Source: Phaeoceros laevis (lineage: Eukaryota; Anthocerotophyta; Anthocerotopsida; Notothyladales). Taken from it: DNA of 20,248 nt. The stretch is taken from positions 1-20,248 of the forward strand of contig JBNGIQ010007739.1 in the NCBI GenBank assembly GCA_049999765.1. The letters are read 5' to 3'. A program made the position numbers and the translations under genes. Each line of letters opens with the position of its first letter. The first letter of the stretch is position 1. Of this stretch, positions 7,101-15,454 are shown in pieces. The notes beneath the pieces were generated by a model. The model did no database searches. It was not told the origin of the DNA and worked only from the letters and a program-made list of their open reading frames with translations.

Positions 7101-9267
7101 GTGGCACGCCTTGGTCAAAAACCCAGGAGTTGCAGGGCCCCTGACTTCCGTCACTTCCGTCGGCAGAAACTGCCACGGACTGATGCCCGTCGTGTCACTG
7201 ACCGGCAACAGCACTTGCCGCAGACTGTCGGACAACATCTCTAGCGACTCCATCCAAGCCCCGGCCTTGTACTGTAACTCTCCTATCCGGTAGGACAGGT
7301 GGGGCATAAAGAGCGCCACCGGCGCGGGCGGGAAGACGCGGGCCACCTCCGCAGCCTTGTGGTACCAAGCCACAGCCGCGCCCAGCTCCTCCGCATCTAC
7401 TGCCTCCTCACCACTGCTCGCCATGATGAGGGTAAGCAGGCGAAACAAGCCCGATTCCAACATCTCATCCTCATTATCCCTCGTGCTGGTGCTCATCATC
7501 ATGACCTCTCTGGCAGCCTCCCGCTGCAGGTGAGCACCCCAGGCTGCAGAGAGAAGGGCAGGTCCAGCCACCGCCAGTCCCGTGTTTCGAATCCTAAGAT
7601 TCCGCAGACACTTGTTTCTCCAGACGAATTGGGCCAACAACTCTGCTGCACGCTCGTCTGCCAGGCACTCGGGATTGTTCTCCACGTCCAAGGTTTGGAG
7701 GCAGGAGGCCCCCATGTTGGCCAGCAGGGTGCTCAAAAGCTGAGACAGCCCTGCTGCCTTCANNNNNNNNNNGGCCCTGGCACAGGCGCTCCACCTCCGA
7801 CTCCCTGCTGATGTTGCAGTCGTTCAACCGCACCCTTTTCAGGGAAGGGCATCTCCCGATCAGCCCCAGCACCGACAGCCTCAGCGCCCACAACATACCA
7901 TCGCTACCAGGTGATGGTTCTAACCAAAACATGTCGCCCACGGCAGCATGGTCGGGCCCGTTCAGATCCACCTCCTCGATACTGGCTGGCACTGCCGTGA
8001 GCGCAGCTATCAGCGGGCGCAACTCCTTGGGCAACTGCTCCACATTCAATATTTCGCCACCGCTACACTCACCCATGCTGTCCCGGCACGAGGAACAGGT
8101 GCAATAGAAGAACCCCCTTGATTTCAGATTTCTTCGAGTTCCCTTCAAAGGAGCGTTCCTTATCGCGCCAAGAGTAAGGCCTGGGTTCCTCGCAAGAAGC
8201 TGACGCACATCATCCGTAACACTGTGATCCAGCGTTGTGGAGCCCTCTAGAGACAAGAAAGACAAGGTTGAAATGGCACCAAGGGCCTGGAAAATGCCGT
8301 TCCAAGCCTGTGTGGAAAACTGAGCCTTTTGCAACCACAGGTTTCTCAGACTGGTGTTCCCGTGCAGCATTTGAGCAAGTGTCTCAGCCAGCTGGCTCGC
8401 CTCCTGCTCCTTGGAGAACAATAAAACAAGCTCGCTGCATCTGCCCAATGAGCTGACAATGACATTCAAAATTGGCTCTGGGCCGCCGCCAACGTGTAGT
8501 TTCTTGAGAGCCTTCGCCCCCAAGGCTGCAGAGAGAAGGGCCGCTCCAGCCACCGACAGTCCCGTCTCTCGAATCCTAAGCTGCCGCAGGCCCTTGCTTG
8601 AGACGAGTTGGGCCAGCAGCTGTGCTGCACGCTCATCTGCCAGGCACTCGGGATTGTGCTCCACGTCCAAGATTCGGAGGCTTCCGCCAGCTGCGTTGGC
8701 CAGCAGGGTGCTCAGAAGCCGAGACAGCCCTGCTGCTCTCAATCCCACTCCGTCCATATCCAGTTCCTCCAAGCTTGTGCCGCTAGCGCTGCTGGCCAGG
8801 ATGTGGCCCACATGCAGGCACCCAAAGTCGGATCCAAAGCCCACGTTGCCGTCCAGCGTGAGCCATTGCAGCACCGCGTTGGACTTGAGGCCCTGGCAAA
8901 GACGCTCCACTTCCGATTCACTCGTAATGCCGCAGTTGCCCAGTTTCACCACCCTCAACGAAGGGCAGCTGCCGATCAGTCCCAGCACCCACAGCCTCAC
9001 ACTACTGCACCGCAAACCAGCAGCACCGTCCTCGAGATCGGCTGCTGCTGGATCGGTCCGAAAATAGTCACCACCTTGGTCCGGCCCTTGAAGATCCACC
9101 TCCTCGATCGTGGGCGGCACCGCCCTGAGCTGGGCTACCAGCTCTTTCAAAGATTCGGGCAACTGGTTCACATCGATACCCACATACATGCCGCCAATCT
9201 CACCGCCAGAGTCCGCAGCCTCCTCCACCTGCCCAGCGAGCTCGTCCATCATCGCGATAGCAGACAT
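4119..9267 (-). CDS. gene A: LRR-LRR-TPR-CHAT protein (clan CD peptidase-like), interrupted by assembly gap
   Basis: The first Met (9267) follows an in-frame TGA directly upstream. Residues about 20-370 form a ribonuclease-inhibitor-type LRR block (SLEELDMDGVGL, SLRILDVEHNPECLADERAA). A Cys cluster follows (C389, C391, C394, C401), then a second LRR block that enters the N-run at 7763-7772. After the gap comes LSTLLANMGASCLQTLDVENN, then a helical TPR-like solenoid (WYHKAAEVARVF, LSYRIGELQYKAGAWMESL, KALLWAERGRMRLF). The CHAT domain spans about 5040-4134 with LASHAIV (His at 4605-4607), a serine-rich insert, and VVLSACETGRGEVTPEGVLG (Cys at 4320-4322). CHAT domains are clan CD cysteine peptidases related to separase and Csx29. 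I infer an LRR sensor, solenoid and protease effector; substrate and partner are unknown. Estimated length is about 1,760 residues if the gap hides about 147 bases. The frame closes with a short QTCRREL tail. Confidence 0.85.
6093..6137 (-). repeat. 27-bp in-frame tandem duplication in gene A
   Basis: The string gattttcattgtatccgc starts at 6093 and again at 6120 (period 27). On the coding strand this gives ADTMKIRSPADTMKIWG. Gene B has no such repeat, so it arose after the two genes separated or was lost from B. It lies in the solenoid region that differs most between the copies. Confidence 0.7.
6871..6911 (-). repeat. 21-bp in-frame tandem duplication in gene A
   Basis: agcagtaga(t/g)catcgcggac occurs at 6871 and 6892. 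It encodes VRDALLL followed by VRDDLLL. Gene B has the single unit VRDALLLELE at the matching position. Being a multiple of three, it keeps the frame. Confidence 0.7.
7525..9220 (-). repeat. two tandem copies of an LRR block within gene A
   Basis: Copy 1 begins near residue 21 (GGEIGGMYVGIDVNQLPESL) and copy 2 near residue 403 (GGEILNVEQLPKEL). Both then run IEEVDL.GPD, LSVLGLIG.CPSL or WVLGLIGSCPSL, ESEVERLCQG, (R/K)AAGLS.LLSTLLAN, ILDVEHNPECLADERAA or TLDVENNPECLADERAA, and SVAGAALLSAA or AVAGPALLSAA. Copy 1 continues with further LRRs. Copy 2 stops at LLSAA and switches abruptly into the TPR part. The period is about 380 residues. Confidence 0.85.
7763..7772. other. assembly gap (10 N) inside the second LRR block of gene A
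   Basis: The coding frame enters the gap after ..ERLCQG plus one base and leaves it with two bases before KAAGLSQLLSTLL. LRR copy 1 has 147 bases (8742-8888) between the same two points. The N-run is therefore a placeholder for about 147 missing bases, which would also restore the frame. Confidence 0.9.
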
Positions 9268-9318
9268 TCTTCACGACTTCCGTCCCGTCCCAGAAGGCGT
9301 CGGGCAAGCTCAAGCTTG

Positions 9319-9420
9319 ACGACCAATAAAAGATCTGGTGTCGAGAACGAATGCGACCAATCTTGTGGTCTAACAAGACTTGCGGGCTGGTGAAGGTCCC
9401 TTCAGGACAGCATTATACAT
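9319..9420 (-). promoter_or_regulatory. possible gene A upstream region with two CCAAT motifs
   Basis: Upstream of the gene A start codon, CCAAT occurs at 9323-9327 and 9357-9361 (as ATTGG on the coding strand), and a TATAAT-like string lies near 9412-9417. Spacing is loosely promoter-like. These are common short motifs, so support is weak. Confidence 0.2.
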
Positions 9421-9733
9421 TGACCTCGTTGGAGAGCTTTCTCCGCAGCCACAAGTCCTGCAGGGGAACGTACACGTCTACCCCAGCGCAAAAACACGTG
9501 GCCCGCTGAACGCCAGAAATCTTGTCCACGGTCAAGATTGCGGGCGGTGAAAATGCCTCCCTGCCAGGGGCACCACTATTGAGCTCGTCGCAGGCAGGTT
9601 CTCTGCAGAGAGAGAGAAAGGAATTATTTGAAACGTGCCTCCCCCTCTCAGCAAGCTTAAGGTGTCCAGAATCTGGCTCATGATCACAAACTCCTGACTT
9701 GTGACCAGTAACTAGGCCCCAGACATCAGAACG
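9413..9733 (-). other. 106-codon open frame upstream of gene A, possible exon
   Basis: This minus-strand frame is open from a TGA (9734-9736) to a TAA (9413-9415) without an initial ATG. It includes a strong acceptor-like tract (ctctctctctgcag, ending at 9603). Codons after it read EPACDELNSGAPGREAF, ILTVDKISGVQRATCF and VYVPLQDLWLRRKLSNEVNV. I do not recognise the family. It could be the last exon of a gene lying between A and B, an upstream exon of gene A, or chance. Confidence 0.25.
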
Positions 9734-9839
9734 TCACCACAGGGTTGCCGTCGAGGTGTCACGACTTCCAAGGACTGTGACCAGTCCTTACACAATCTTG
9801 ACAAGTTTCAGTCTCCACGTTGTCTGCACCGGCACCCTT

Positions 9840-11135
9840 CAAGAAAGGACGAAAAAGAACAAATTAATCCTGCAGCTCGTGGAGGAAGGTGCAGGGACTT
9901 CACCATGACGGAAGTTTACTCTCGAGATCACCTCAACTGGCCAACTTGTGCTTTAAAAGACTCTTGACTCAACCAACAAAGGCTGGGTCCACGCTTGCAA
10001 CTCTTAAAGTTGTGAACAATGCTGCTTCAGGAGTGCTGACCAATGGTACTCGCCACTAAACTTTTGACTGGCCATCCATATGCATGGCCACCACCTAATT
10101 AGTACTTCAGCATGCCAGTTAGCTCCTCTAATTTCATTCATCTGTTGCATGCCAAATAATTTGGTGTCAAAGTTACTCATCAAGTAATCTATCACTGGGC
10201 TACTCCTTGTCATTGCCAGCCAGCACAGATATCTGCACGTACAGACCTTTACTAGTAGCCAGCACAGTAGTTACCATGAAGGCAGGTTGTGGGCAGAGAG
10301 GACTGACCAGTTGGGAAGCCACCAGTCTAGTTTTTGCAACACTCGGTCTCAAACAACAACTTTGGCCAGCTGGGAAGCCCCTAGTCTAGTCCAGTCTTTG
10401 CAACACTTGGTATCAAACAACAACTTTGGCCAGCCTGCCACTCTCTCCCCGAATATAAAGAACTAGTAAGTTACATTTAAGGTGCCTGGGGAGCATTATT
10501 GAGTTCCTGGGGAAGCTTCTCTGGCACGACTTCGGTGCACTATGACTTGTCATTGACAGTAGTGGGAATCCATGGCACAAAAGGAGTTCAATAAAAAACA
10601 GGTCCCGTATGCACATGTGCATACTGGACCCTTGGTCAACAGAAGGACCAAAAAGAAGGGTGGAAAATAATCCTGGAGCTCGAGGATGAGGAGGGACCGA
10701 AGGCGCAGGGGCAGGGCCGTCACAATGACGGAAGTTTACCCTCGAGATTACCTCAGGAAGCACGTTCGGCCCTCTACAGCCCAAAAACCACTTCTTCGGT
10801 CACGCTCGTGAGTGCAAGCCAGCACATATGCACGCACAGGTCTAAGTACTTGTAAACCGAACACAGTACACTATGCATGTGTTGAGCACTTTCACTCACA
10901 GTGACCATGAAAGGGTCAACTGCCTCTTTTCCTTGCATAGATTAATTGCGATGGATACAACAAGGAGGGGGAGGGTAAGTTCTGTTGCTTCGAGAGAGGA
11001 ATTTCGTGACGTGGCACATTTGCCATGCTTGCAGGTTGTGGCCGGCGCCAGCAGGGGATTCACCAGTGGGGAAGCCCCTAGTCTCTGCGCAACAATTGGT
11101 ATGATAGATCTCTAAAACAAGAAGCTGGCTGGCAA
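9840..11135. repeat. diverged direct repeat, about 0.8-kb period, with a nested tandem
   Basis: 9840-9943 (gaaaggacgaaaaagaac.. to catgacggaagtttactctc) matches 10635-10760 (gaaggaccaaaaagaag.. to aatgacggaagtttaccctc), offset 820. The string 'ccagcacagatatctgcacg' near 10220 matches 'ccagcacatatgcacgcaca' near 10818. A nested tandem, 10309-10367 and 10368-10432, shares tttgcaacac.c then ggt.tcaaacaacaactttg. A third weak copy lies at about 11065-11135. No gene is recognisable. Unequal offsets show later indels. This is an old duplication or a dispersed element without visible ends. Confidence 0.6.
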
Positions 11136-11189
11136 CACTCTCCACGATTATCTAGAAAGTTCTACTACACTAATCTTTTGAATTAATGC

Positions 11190-12000
11190 CCCTCCTGCAG
11201 GCATGTGCCAGTATAGGACTGGGAGCTCTGCACGAGGGAGAGCAGCTTCAGTCATGAGATTGAAGTCACAAGTACTGCAGGATGAGATAGGTCTAAGCTG
11301 CCGCTTGGTTCGCATGTATACGATCATGCAAACTGCAGCAGCGGTGGAGGCTTCCAGATGGGAGCCCCGGCACTTCACTTAGCCCTGAGTCTTGACAATG
11401 CTATACAACAGAATGCCTCTCTCCTCCAGATTCTGTTGCTTGGATACATGTGCCTCCTGCAGGCATGTGCCGATGTTAGTTATTTAAAAGGAGCTCTGCA
11501 TGAGAGTAAGCAACTCATGTCCAGACAGATTGAAAAGCAAGGACTGCACGATGATAGGTCTCTAGCTATAGATAGAGGCGGCAGCTTGGTCCATCATGTA
11601 TGCAATGTGCGGTGGTTTTCAAGGAGGATGCCTGCAGAGTGTTTGACGGGCTTCCAGATAAAAATGGGTGGAAGCAATGTTTGCAGGTTATGCCCTGCAG
11701 GGGATGGGTCAGGAAGCCCCGATTCTTCTCTTTACACTAGTATACATGCAGCAGAAAGGTCTGTCTCATCCACATACGGTCACATTAATTCGTGTGCACG
11801 AGGAGCTCGGCATCAGGGAAAGGAGCTCTAGGAACAGTTTAGGGCAAAAAAGCACTGCATACTGATGTGGTTCTGGGTGGGAGCCTGGTTACCATAGATG
11901 AAAGTGCGGCAGTCGGAGGATGCATGCTCGCAGTGTGATTGAGAGGCAGCCAGGCAGGAATTGGAGTGGTTAACATGGGTGCCATCATTGCAGGCTTTGC
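11190..12000 (+). pseudogene. decayed PPR gene, three repeat-unit remnants
   Basis: Unit 2 (about 11445-11650) reads YMCLLQACADVSYLKGALHE, then QIEKQGLHDD, and further frames give GGSLVHH and a cysteine pair, as in PPR LLKACA...G..IH, GL..D, and NSLVHMYAKCG. It continues through QEAPILLFTLVYMQQKGLSH (11710-11770), matching EAL.LF..MQQ.G. Unit 1 (about 11190-11365) is a degraded duplicate sharing cctcctgcaggcatgtgcc, ggagctctgca and gcttccaga with unit 2. Unit 3 (about 11870-12000) reads VLGGSLVTIDESAAVGGCM and, after shifts, MGAIIAGFA, matching SLVTMYAKCG and ..I.GFA. Frames change repeatedly with stops, so it is dead. An intact protein would be an organellar RNA-binding factor. Confidence 0.75.
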
Positions 12001-12245
12001 CTTCCAGCTTTTAGAATATCCGAAAGACAGAAATATACATCATGATGTAAGATGTTGAAGTCCCCAAGTCCCCGCACCAACTTTAAATTTGCTACTCGAG
12101 TTTGGTGGTACCATCCACTGCTGTGTTCCCCATCTTCTGTCTCAACGTCCTCCTGTTGTTCAACTTTTATCTTTTCAGACTTGACCTGTTTTCCAAGTGA
12201 AACAAGACAAAGGGATGAGACGACCTCAAGAAACAAAACCTGAAG

Positions 12246-12611
12246 TCATTTTGGCCCCTCACAGTTGCCACCCTTGTTCTGAAAAGGGTTTCTAAAGGTT
12301 TTCTGAAGAATAGCAACTATTTGCTTCATGCACTGACCAAGATGACTATGAAGTCGAGAGGAAGGTCGGTAATGAAAGCACAGCTTGAGAGCATCAAGGC
12401 CATGAACAATGACAGGTGCATCATCAAGATTTTGAATCCTGTTAAGCAAAATAGAGTTTACAATTGTGGGATTCGGATCTGTCTTCTCCCACTTCTTGCT
12501 ATGTCCAAGTTTGGGTGAAGCATTGTCCTGAATACAGTCTGTAGTTGCGCAGAAGCACCTGCTTCTCCTGCCGAACCACGGTTTGGCGTTTATCTGCAGG
12601 CTTTTGAACAC
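12246..12611 (-). other. unrecognised protein-like minus-strand open frame, possible exon(s)
   Basis: A 121-codon frame reads in part KKWEKTDPNPTIVNSILLN, RIQNLDDAPVIVHGLDALKL and LHSHLGQCMKQIVAILQK, and ends with TGA. It has balanced hydrophobic and charged helices as in a HEAT/ARM-like solenoid, but I cannot name a family. A cctgcag acceptor precedes it, near 12597. In another frame the first part reads DKRQTVVRQEKQVLLRNYRL. The mixture of good stretches in different frames suggests either short exons or decay. Confidence 0.35.
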
Positions 12612-12913
12612 ATTAGTCGGGTGATATCTTGCAGATCAAGCGATAATCAGGATGTTGCACTCTGGCGGTCGAAATATTGCATGTATCGACTGGAGCTGGA
12701 TCCACATTTGGAGACACTAGCTGGGATGTATGTCTTGGTCATCCTGCTCTCCTGCGGCAAATAGGCTGCTTTTTTTGCTGTCTCCGGGAACACCATCATA
12801 ACTGTCGGTATCGGGGGCACAGTAAAAAACCCTAGTTCAAGCTCATCAGCGTAGGCGATCAATATCTTGTGCCGGAGGTATTTCATTTTTCAATGCTGCA
12901 AGTTTCCCCTCCT

Positions 12914-12943
12914 AGGCTTGCCTCATGTAGGCTTGCTTCATGT
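12914..12943. repeat. 15-bp tandem repeat, two copies
   Basis: aggcttgc(c/t)tcatgt is repeated at 12914 and 12929 with one mismatch. No coding role is visible. Confidence 0.7.
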
Positions 12944-13070
12944 AGGTGTGACCAGACTACGACAGAAATGGATTTGCTGCAGGGGTATCTATATCTTGGT
13001 ACAGCCTGGTGTCTTAGGCTAGATCGGCCTTGATTGGTGGTTCTGGGTACAAGTGCAGCCTGTTGATTTC

Positions 13071-13111
13071 TTGGATAAGGTTCTATGATCTTTGGATAAG
13101 GTTCTATGATC
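13071..13111. repeat. 21-bp tandem repeat, two copies
   Basis: ttggataaggttctatgatc occurs at 13071-13090 and again, after one extra t, at 13092-13111. On the minus strand it reads as IIEPYPK twice, so it could be an in-frame coding duplication if an exon is there. Confidence 0.75.
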
Positions 13112-14601
13112 TGGCTAAAATTTTTGTTGCTGGAGCATTGTGTGGCGGGTTCTTGGTAACTTCTCAAATTCGTTGGTTGCTAGTAAGGTTCTTGGGTTGC
13201 TGGACATCACATTACGGCTCGAATGTTGCTGCTTGCAATGGCCCTATGCAGTGATTAATTATTCTTCTTCTGTAAAGGGGATGCCCTTGCCTTGGTCATG
13301 AGCCAAGTTGATCATACCCATGATCTGAAGAGAACAACTAAAGGATGGGAAAGTTCTGTTTGAGTCTGGATTGATGTTACGTCCAGAAAATGCGTTCAAA
13401 GCGTTCTGAAATGTCTTGTCATTCATTTTTGGAACAACAAACCCTTTGCAAACTCAGCTAGATCCTTCAGAGTGTGAGGTTCAATCACAAGCTCCAGTCT
13501 CCCACCAGAGTTTGACCATAATAGTATCATTCTACTGCATCAAATGTGAAATGGCGTGTGAAAGCTCTAGGCCAGAATCTGCCCACATGTCGTGCATCAG
13601 GATCCAGCTGCAAGATTTTGGTTTCCACGGAAATGAGGAAATGAGGATGACTCTGCAAAGCTGTAGGCTAGACATGCCAATCTGTTACGATAGTGGAGTA
13701 GAGACTGGAACCTGCCATCTATGGAAGATAGAACCAAAAAGTGGTTGTGCCATTGGTTCGCATGTTTTGGTGTTCACCTGTGATCTCCAGCAGAAGCATC
13801 TTGACTGCACTGCGTTGCTACTAGTGCTCCTCCCCTTCTTGATTCTGATTTCTCTGAGCATGACAATTGCTTTCAAAGGTCCAGACCTCTGTATTCTGGC
13901 TTTGAAATGTCCATGCTGCATTTAAGCTTTGTTGTGCTTGCGTGCCAGGAGGTTCCTACAGGTCAAGTTTTGTGTGTTAGAAACCATTAATTACCTCTTG
14001 GCATGAGCCAATCATATGTTAAACTTGTCCACCGGTGCCTTGCCTGACACCTGTTGTTGCTTGGAAGCAGAGTTGTACTGACTTCGACCCCTAGTCCTTT
14101 TCAGATCCAGCTCTCTGAATTTGAGCTTATTGCAAGCATGGATTCTGTGCAAAAGGTGAGTGGTTGGAAGTCTTTGCTCAGACTTCCTTGTGTCTAAATT
14201 CAGATTTGTTTGCAGTTGGTCTTTCCTGTGCTGGTTAGTAATGAGTCGGTAGTCAGCGAGTAGAAAATTTAAAAATTAGAAATGTAGAAACCAGTTCATA
14301 AGATCCAAACCTAGGCCTGGAGCCCCATCCAGGTGTGTGGCTCATTTGTGGCTGGGTATCGGGTGAAATTGCGGAAAAACCACAACCACACTCTTGTTTT
14401 CTTGGACATGTTCCTTGATTGGACATAGACTATATAGGTTGGGCTGACTCATCTTCAGGATGCATATGCACCGACAACAAGGGAGGCTTTTACTTGTAAC
14501 ACTTGTATGGATCACGCATGTGGTGCCTCCTCATGTCGCCTTCGCAGCTAGCGCTGTCATCTGCTGCAGCGATCCAGCATCTCGTAAAGTTTTTTGTTGC
14601 T

Positions 14602-15030
14602 TCAAATTGGCTTTCTTTTCGTTCTTTCGTCGAATTGTTGCATGGAAGTGACTGTACACCGGTTACCTTCCACCTCCTGGCCACCAACAATAGCCAGGCT
14701 GGGGTTCTCCGCGTCCCGCCATGACTGCCAGCTCGAAGGAGTTGTGTACTCCCAGCACATCTCACTGTAGTCCTTATAATGCTTCAAGTTTACTCGTGTG
14801 GCCTGCTTGAGTTTGGCCTCATGCTAATACAGTCTTCATGCTGATGAGACCTGGATTTGTGGCAGGAACTTGAGGATATCGATGGTGCCCCCCCTGTCCA
14901 CTTGGACCACCAGCTCCTTTGTCTCCCGGCGCCGTCTCCATATCCTTGACAGCATTGTGGACAGCAGCCACCAAGTCGTGAAGTCATGGGAACAAGGGTT
15001 GGATCCGGAAGCTGTTGACCGCCCCTGCAA
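14602..15030 (-). pseudogene. unrecognised protein fragment with two in-frame stops
   Basis: One minus-strand frame carries ETKELVVQVDRGGTIDILKF and LPQIQVSSA, a TGA, RLY, a TAG, and then HEAKLKQATRVNLKHYKDYS, EMCWEYTTPSSWQSWRDAEN and PSLAIVGGQEVEG. A possible donor (gtaacc) follows at 14666. In another frame further left, KANLKQQKTLRDAGSLQQMT reads well, as does LHDLVAAVHNAVKDMETA upstream near 14970. The composition is that of a real soluble protein with helical segments, but two stops and frame changes argue for a relic. I cannot assign the family. Confidence 0.45.
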
Positions 15031-15239
15031 CAGCTATATATCAGCTCTGCCATGGTCAGCCTTTTCCCCAAAGCCTGGCCTGCCGCTTCTATACAGCTCC
15101 AGTAAGCTGTGGCAAGGACTCCTTAAGTCTTTTTACTCCCACCTGGCACGAGATTGCTGCTGTTTGCGCTGCGAATTGGATTGTATCAACTTGAAGTTCC
15201 AACCCTGGAGTCACTCTCTTGCTTCTCTCAGCAATTGAT

Positions 15240-15454
15240 GTTCACAGACCTGTAACTATCCTGGCGTATTTGAATGTCACTTCCATGTTCTGTAGAACGT
15301 TAACAAGGTTAGAATATATGTATGCACGCATGTGTGTGACTGTCTATGGGTTGACAGGGTTGTGAGTTCAGGACTCCAGCTATGTACAAGAGAACCGTGT
15401 CTTGGAATTCATGAAGCTTGTGGCAGCGCATATGTGTGGGTCAGGTCTATAGAT
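15240..15454. other. downstream flank of gene B, nothing recognised
   Basis: This stretch lies just downstream of the gene B stop on its strand. I see no gene, repeat or clear polyadenylation signal. It should hold the gene B 3' untranslated region. Confidence 0.3.

Larger units (their letters stand above)
12640..14600. other. spacer with scattered minus-strand coding-like scraps
   Basis: No intact gene is recognised. Minus-strand pieces that look protein-like include DTDSYDGVPGDSKKSSLFAA (about 12750-12825), NALNAFSGRNINPDSNRTF then HDQGKGIPFTEEE before a stop (about 13250-13400), IEPHTLKDLAEFAKGLLFQK (about 13425-13490), and MDISKPEYRGLDL then a stop (about 13870-13915). On the + strand, 14112-14155 (LSEFELIASMDSVQK) is flanked by ttttcag and gtgagt. 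A + strand open frame at 13416-13925 (169 codons) overlaps the minus scraps and shows no family signal. Together these may be a decayed multi-exon gene. Confidence 0.25.

Noticed and set aside
7594-7762. Carrying the first gene A frame through the N-run to a stop near 7594 as a genuine C-terminus
   Set aside because: After the gap that frame reads nonsense, while the other frame continues the LRR and TPR sequence; the switch is caused by the wrong gap length.
8608-9393. Plus-strand open frame of 261 codons opposite the LRR block
   Set aside because: It is antisense to the LRR repeats; its His/Gln-rich composition is what reversed Leu/Ala-rich LRR codons give.
10413-10784. Minus-strand 123-codon open frame
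   Set aside because: It overlaps the diverged direct repeat, its other copy near 9840-10000 does not keep the frame, and there is no family signal.
13416-13925. Plus-strand 169-codon open frame with a hydrophobic stretch near its end
   Set aside because: No recognisable domain, no splice or promoter context, and the minus strand here has more protein-like pieces; not called as a gene.
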